A stretch of 64,000 nt of DNA from Ochotona curzoniae (taxonomy: Eukaryota; Chordata; Mammalia; Lagomorpha; Ochotonidae): positions 7,021,001 through 7,085,000 of the forward strand of contig NW_024466307.1 of assembly GCF_017591425.1 (NCBI RefSeq). Reading direction: 5' to 3'. The position numbers were made by a program, and so were the translations under genes. Shown one piece after another: positions 60,093 through 64,000 of the stretch. How positions within the stretch are numbered: position 1 is the stretch's first letter; each line of letters starts with the position of its first letter. Under the pieces are notes generated by a model that was not told where the DNA came from, ran no database searches, and worked only from the letters and a program-made list of their open reading frames with translations.

Positions 60093-60400
60093 GGGGCCCA
60101 GTGCGATAGCGCAGCAGTTAAAATCCTTGAACACACCAGGATCCCATGCGGGCGCCAGTTCTTATCCCAGCGACCCTGCTTCCCATCCAGCTCCCTACTT
60201 GTGGCCTGGGAAGGCAGTTGAGGACTGCCCAAAGTTTTGGGATCCTGCACCTGTATGGGAAACCCAGAAAGTTGCCTCATGCCTTCCGGCTTCAGATTGG
60301 CTCAGCTCCAGACGTTGCAGCTGCTTAGGGAGTGAATCAACAGACGGAAGATCTTCCTCTCTTTCCTCCGCTCTGTATATCTGCCTTTCCAATGAAATTA
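60093..60400 (+). mobile_element. CSINE, full length (left arm of inverted pair)
   Basis: 'ggggcccagtgcgatagcgc' head, 'cttcccatccagctccctac', 'gaaacccagaaagttgcctc', 'ttgcagctgcttagggagtg' and 'gtatatctgcctttccaatg' tail. It lies immediately next to the LTR U3 end. Confidence 0.9.
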
Positions 60401-60720
60401 ATTTTATTTATTTTCATTGGGAAGGAAGATTTACAAAGAGAAGGAGAGACAGAGAGAAATTTCTTTCATTCACTGGACCCCAAGTGGCCGCATTGGCCAG
60501 AGCTGAGCCAATCTGAAGCCAGGAGCCAGGAGCTCCTTCTGGATCCCTGACATGGGTCCAGGATCCTGAGGCTTTTTCGACCATTCTCTATTATTTTGCC
60601 AATCATAAGCAGGGAGCTGGATGGGAAGTGGAGCAGCTGGGACACGAGCTAGTACCCATAGAGGATCCCACTGCCTACAACATGGAGAATTAGCCAATTG
60701 AGCCATTGTGCTGGTCCTTA
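60401..60720 (-). mobile_element. CSINE, full length (right arm of inverted pair)
   Basis: 'ttatttattttcattgggaa' (tail), 'ggaccccaagtggccgcatt', 'atctgaagccaggagccagg', 'gcagggagctggatgggaag' and a head ending 'gagccattgtgctggtcctt'. It joins the left arm tail-to-tail with only a few bases between. Frames of 60-141 codons on both strands over 60005-60739 are SINE sequence. Confidence 0.9.
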
Positions 60721-60909
60721 CATTGGTCTTTAGTTTCAAAATCTATATACTAACTTTGTGTCTGTGATACTCTTCTTATTACTTAGTGCCGAGATAGTTA
60801 ATGTTGTATGCTTCTCTGTTCAAGAAAACTGGCAAATCTGCTTCAGGTCTGAAATGCTCCAAGGCGTCAGTAACAGAAACGCATCTTTGGACCGTCTCCT
60901 CTTGCTTCC

Positions 60910-61015
60910 CTAGAGCACACGCAGGAGCTGGATGGAAGTGGAGCAGCCAGGACACAAACCGCCACCCATGTGGGATGCTAGCGATTAGCCAGCTGAGCCG
61001 TCGTGTCTGTTCTCA
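60910..61015 (-). mobile_element. CSINE 5' (head) fragment
   Basis: 'cacgcaggagctggatggaa', 'gtggagcagccaggacacaa' and 'gattagccagctgagccgtc' match the head half of the minus-strand SINE. The tail half is missing. Confidence 0.75.
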
Positions 61016-62819
61016 TGTTAAGTCTGCATTCACTGTTGCCAGCATCACTACATCTTTTGCCCTCTCACTGAGACTCCTCAATTGAAGAGTTCAATTTGAA
61101 TCACCTGAATATCCAGCATAGCTTGGCAAAGGCAGAACTGGTTTTCTGGTGAACTGAATATGTTCCATCAAAATCCTGGCTTAGGTTGTATCTCACAATG
61201 ACATCAGAATCCAATACCTCGAGCATAGTGGTCATACCCCTCCTGTGAAATCGTCACGAAGATGGCACTTTGTGCAACAGATTCTTTCGGGGACAGTTTG
61301 AAAGTGTAAATTTTACACTAACCTGAAAATCAAAGTTTTGCTGAAAGAAAAAAATAAGTAAAAAAAGACATTCAAATGGCAAATATTTATCATTGCTAGA
61401 CTATCTCCCACTTCATATTCCCCAAACCACTGTTCTTGTCCATTAGATAAGTTACCAGCAGCTGGGTATAGTTTAATTATATTTTAGGAAATACATAAAA
61501 AAACATATACCCTATGCTCCTAAAACAGAAGCCAGAAATTCTACCTGCCGAAGCACAGCCATTCTCAACTGCCCTGCATCTCCTTCATAGCTTCACTTAA
61601 ATGTTCCCTCATTGCCAATTTCAGTTATGTGCCTTAAATAAGTAATAAGATAATGAGTCCTGAAGTATACACACTCTACAGGTCAACTTTTAGAATAATA
61701 AAAGACCTGGAGGAAAAATAACGCTTTATAAAAGAAATCATGAGCATCATGTGGCAAGGGAAATAGTCCGGCTGCGAGGGGGAGGATTGAATTAGATGTG
61801 CAAGCGCTGAGGTCTCGGTGACCTCACACAGCGTGGAACTTTCTGGATAGAGAGGAGATCCTGACGAACATCAGGAGAACTAGGATGAGGTGAAAATGTA
61901 GAAGTCAGACGCCACACGAGCCCAGGCAAGTGACAGCCTCCCATCTGGCTGCTGTTTCCGTTTTGCTCGTTTTGTTCTGTTTCCTTTGCTCACACAGTAG
62001 AACCACTGAATAAATATCTGACTTGATTGTCTTCATCTAAAATGATCATCCCGAAAGTCCTATAGGGGACTAGCCTTCTGTGGTGACACGGAACCAAAAG
62101 CACACTGTGATGACAAGCAATGAGGATTGTCTGCCCTGTGAAATCACAAGGCATTGGACCTGACAAAGAAGGCTTCTCATTTAATGCCAAAATGCACATG
62201 TCCAAAATGTGTTCTAATATGCTGAAAATCAGAATTTTTTATCTTATTACAAGAGCTTGGTTTCTTATCTTCACCAGAGAGGGAGCCGTGTATGAGAATG
62301 GATATTAGAAGTCCTACCATGGTCCAGAAATCAGCAGACCTTGTTGGTCTAGACCGTGACCTTCACAAACAGCTCTTTGGCATTCTGAAAAGATGCATCT
62401 TCAAGGAGCCAGACTGACCCAACTGAACAAGGCTGATTTGAAACCATTTCATCTGAAAGAACCAAAACAATAAAAGATCTGCCCCTGAAAATTCATGGTT
62501 CAGGAGGCAGATTTTACAAAATGAGTACAGAAATACAATGAGGTAAGTACAAGGAATAGGTACGGCTCTGATGGCATGATAGCACACAGAAGCATCTCCC
62601 AGTCTTGGGAGGACAGAGACAGTGTCCTGAAGAGGTGCCACTCCAGATGAGATCAGAAAAACCACAGGAGTGGGTCTACAGAAGGAGCAGGCCTACTGCT
62701 GGGACATGAAATTCAGTGTTGACTGAGCATTGTTGTGGAAAAAGACAATGGATGCTGTGCCTGGCTGCATTCCTGCCACCTGCTGAGTACCAACTTGCAG
62801 AGATACTGAATGTGTACAT
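61016..62819. other. Unique DNA, one possible L2 scrap
   Basis: No gene is recognised. 61555-61630 ('cttcacttaaatgttccctc') is weakly L2-like. The 100-codon minus-strand frame at 62363-62665 has no recognised domain. Confidence 0.35.
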
Positions 62820-62935
62820 TTCTAGGCTGCAAGCCAACCTGACAAAGTAAGAATCTCTTGGGGTAGAGCCCAGACTTCTGGATTATAAACGTTCATCAAA
62901 TGGTGAAGATGAAAGTTGAAATTTGAGAACGATTT
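62820..62935 (+). mobile_element. MER5-like hAT (Charlie) fragment, probable
   Basis: 'aagaatctcttggggtagag', 'cccagacttctggattataa' and 'gaaagttgaaatttgagaac' resemble the MER5A non-autonomous hAT transposon. Short and diverged. Confidence 0.4.
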
Positions 62936-64000
62936 CAACAGCAAGCAGCCCCTTCCTGCAGGCAGCCACTGATGGCCAAGAGCTGGCCATAGCATTGACT
63001 TTGTCCAGGGAGGAGCTCAGCAACAGCAAAGCTGGAATGGGTTCTCAGCCACTGATTTGGAGTTTGGGAACAAATCTAGTTACTTAAGGAAAGGGATTGC
63101 AGTTGTGGGCAGATAAGAAAGCCAGGGCTCTGCCTAGAGGAAGATGTCAGGCTGCAAGCACCAGAGCTGAGAGATCCAACCCACGTAGAGTTATAATAAA
63201 ATCTTAGAGTTAGAGGTAAACTGCTCACCTAGAGGGCTTCCTGCTGTGTGTCAGGATGGGAGACTAGATTTGCATCAGAATCGACTGGACACTAATGTTG
63301 GAAGCAGATTTTACGAGTCTGAGAACAGACAGGCCCAGGATATTCTGAGAAGTGATACAGTATGATTCATGGGTCATGGTGTACTGGGTTCTACTAGGTG
63401 TACCTGGTTATGTTAAGTAAGCACCCTAATAAATGTGTGAATCCATTTCTTCCCATTATCATTTCCAGTTCATGTAAATAAATGGCCCTCACTGTTCCAA
63501 TGTTTTATCCCCTTTATGAAAAGTTTGAAACTCCTAATAAGACTGAAACCTCAAATTGAAGTATTTCCTGATAGGATACGCGGCCCCATTGTTTACTATT
63601 TCAGATACATAGTTTGTGATTGTGGTTTGGAATCATTGGCCTGTCTCACGCAAAGAAAACAGCAAAAAGTCTTTTATCAAAAGATGTTTTCTGACTTAAT
63701 CTGCATTGAGTGGGTAGTTGATTAAACTCATTGTTCCTGGATTAACATTGTGTCTTCGGGTCATGGATCTGTTCAAGCAACTCCGCGTAGTAATGAACAA
63801 GTGTCGCAACTGGGTCCTATCACTTTGATTACTCAAATTCTGACATGCCCACGTTTGCCATCCCAGCCTGGGGAGCACACATACACCTCGTCGGATTCAT
63901 TCATATTGCTTTTAATCAAAAAGTGTATAATGTGCTTCAGAATTAATTTTTTGAGGAAAATACAGTGTAACATATGGTAATGGCTCAAGAACGAGAAAGA
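62936..64000. other. Unique DNA
   Basis: No repeat, gene or RNA is recognised to the end of the window. Confidence 0.35.

Noticed and set aside
60091..60516. 141-codon plus-strand frame
   Set aside because: It spans the inverted SINE pair from end to end; similar frames occur in other CSINE copies.
1..64000. CRISPR arrays, bacterial operons, phage or integron features
   Set aside because: Repeat content, microsatellites and SINE/LINE landmarks show mammalian nuclear DNA; no regular repeat-spacer pattern exists.
1..64000. tRNA genes
   Set aside because: The only A-box/B-box-like sequences I noticed lie in CSINE heads and MIRs, which are tRNA-derived but are not tRNA genes.

Overview
The window looks like nuclear, non-coding DNA from a mammal, most likely a lagomorph. 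The main evidence is about 20 copies and fragments of one tRNA-derived SINE. Typical landmarks are a 5' 'gtggcctagc' / 'taaagtcctcaccttgca' head, a 'cccatccagctccctgct' core, a 'gatcttcctctct' pyrimidine block and an AATAAA-rich tail. I recognise this as the lagomorph C-repeat (CSINE). The head sequence of the youngest copies fits pika (Ochotona) better than rabbit, but that species call is from memory and is tentative. The rest is typical of mammals: mostly AT-rich and CpG-poor, with microsatellites and old MIR, L2, L1 and MaLR-type relics.

I found no protein-coding exon, tRNA, rRNA or recognisable processed pseudogene. Open frames are short, the longest being 160 codons. None resembles a protein I know, many overlap SINEs or L1 tails, and opposite strands are often open over the same DNA, as expected by chance. 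The window is best read as intergenic DNA or the inside of a very large intron.

Layout. 1-9.6 kb is mostly unique DNA with scattered SINEs and two palindromic RFX X-box-like sites (2740 and 8502). 9.66-11.84 kb holds an old L1 3' end split by a SINE, followed by two more SINEs; the last is framed by a 12-bp target-site duplication. 13-20.4 kb carries MaLR-like, MIR and L2 relics and the first of three related L1 3'-tail copies. 23.1-23.8 kb holds an AT-rich minisatellite and a broken L1 ORF2 piece. 24-29 kb is a 5-kb stretch with no repeat I can name. 29-34.5 kb holds the other two L1 tail copies (one with a clean 12-bp duplication) and an older L1 3' end. 35.4-36.3 kb has a SINE, a TTTTG repeat, a purine tract with a strong G-quadruplex pattern, and a MIR. 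39.7-42.6 kb has L2, SINE and L1 relics. 44.4-45.3 kb is a GC-richer block of degenerate repeating motifs whose family I cannot name. 47.7-51.1 kb has a MIR and three SINEs, one with an apparent 30-bp in-place inversion. 53-57.5 kb has old LTR, MIR and SINE relics.

57.5-60.7 kb is the most structured part. It holds a 476-bp LTR-like insert between perfect 15-bp direct repeats. It also holds a CpG-rich minus-strand LTR plus leader of a class II-like endogenous retrovirus, with CCAAT, GC-box, TATA-like, poly(A)-signal-like, lysine-tRNA primer-site-like and splice-donor-like elements in the expected order. Next to it is a nearly loopless inverted pair of SINEs. 61-64 kb is mostly unique DNA with a short MER5-like fragment.

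I see no new multi-gene system. The items that best repay checking are the retroviral LTR/leader, the inverted SINE pair, the 44.4-kb motif array, the direct-repeat-flanked LTR and the candidate regulatory islands.
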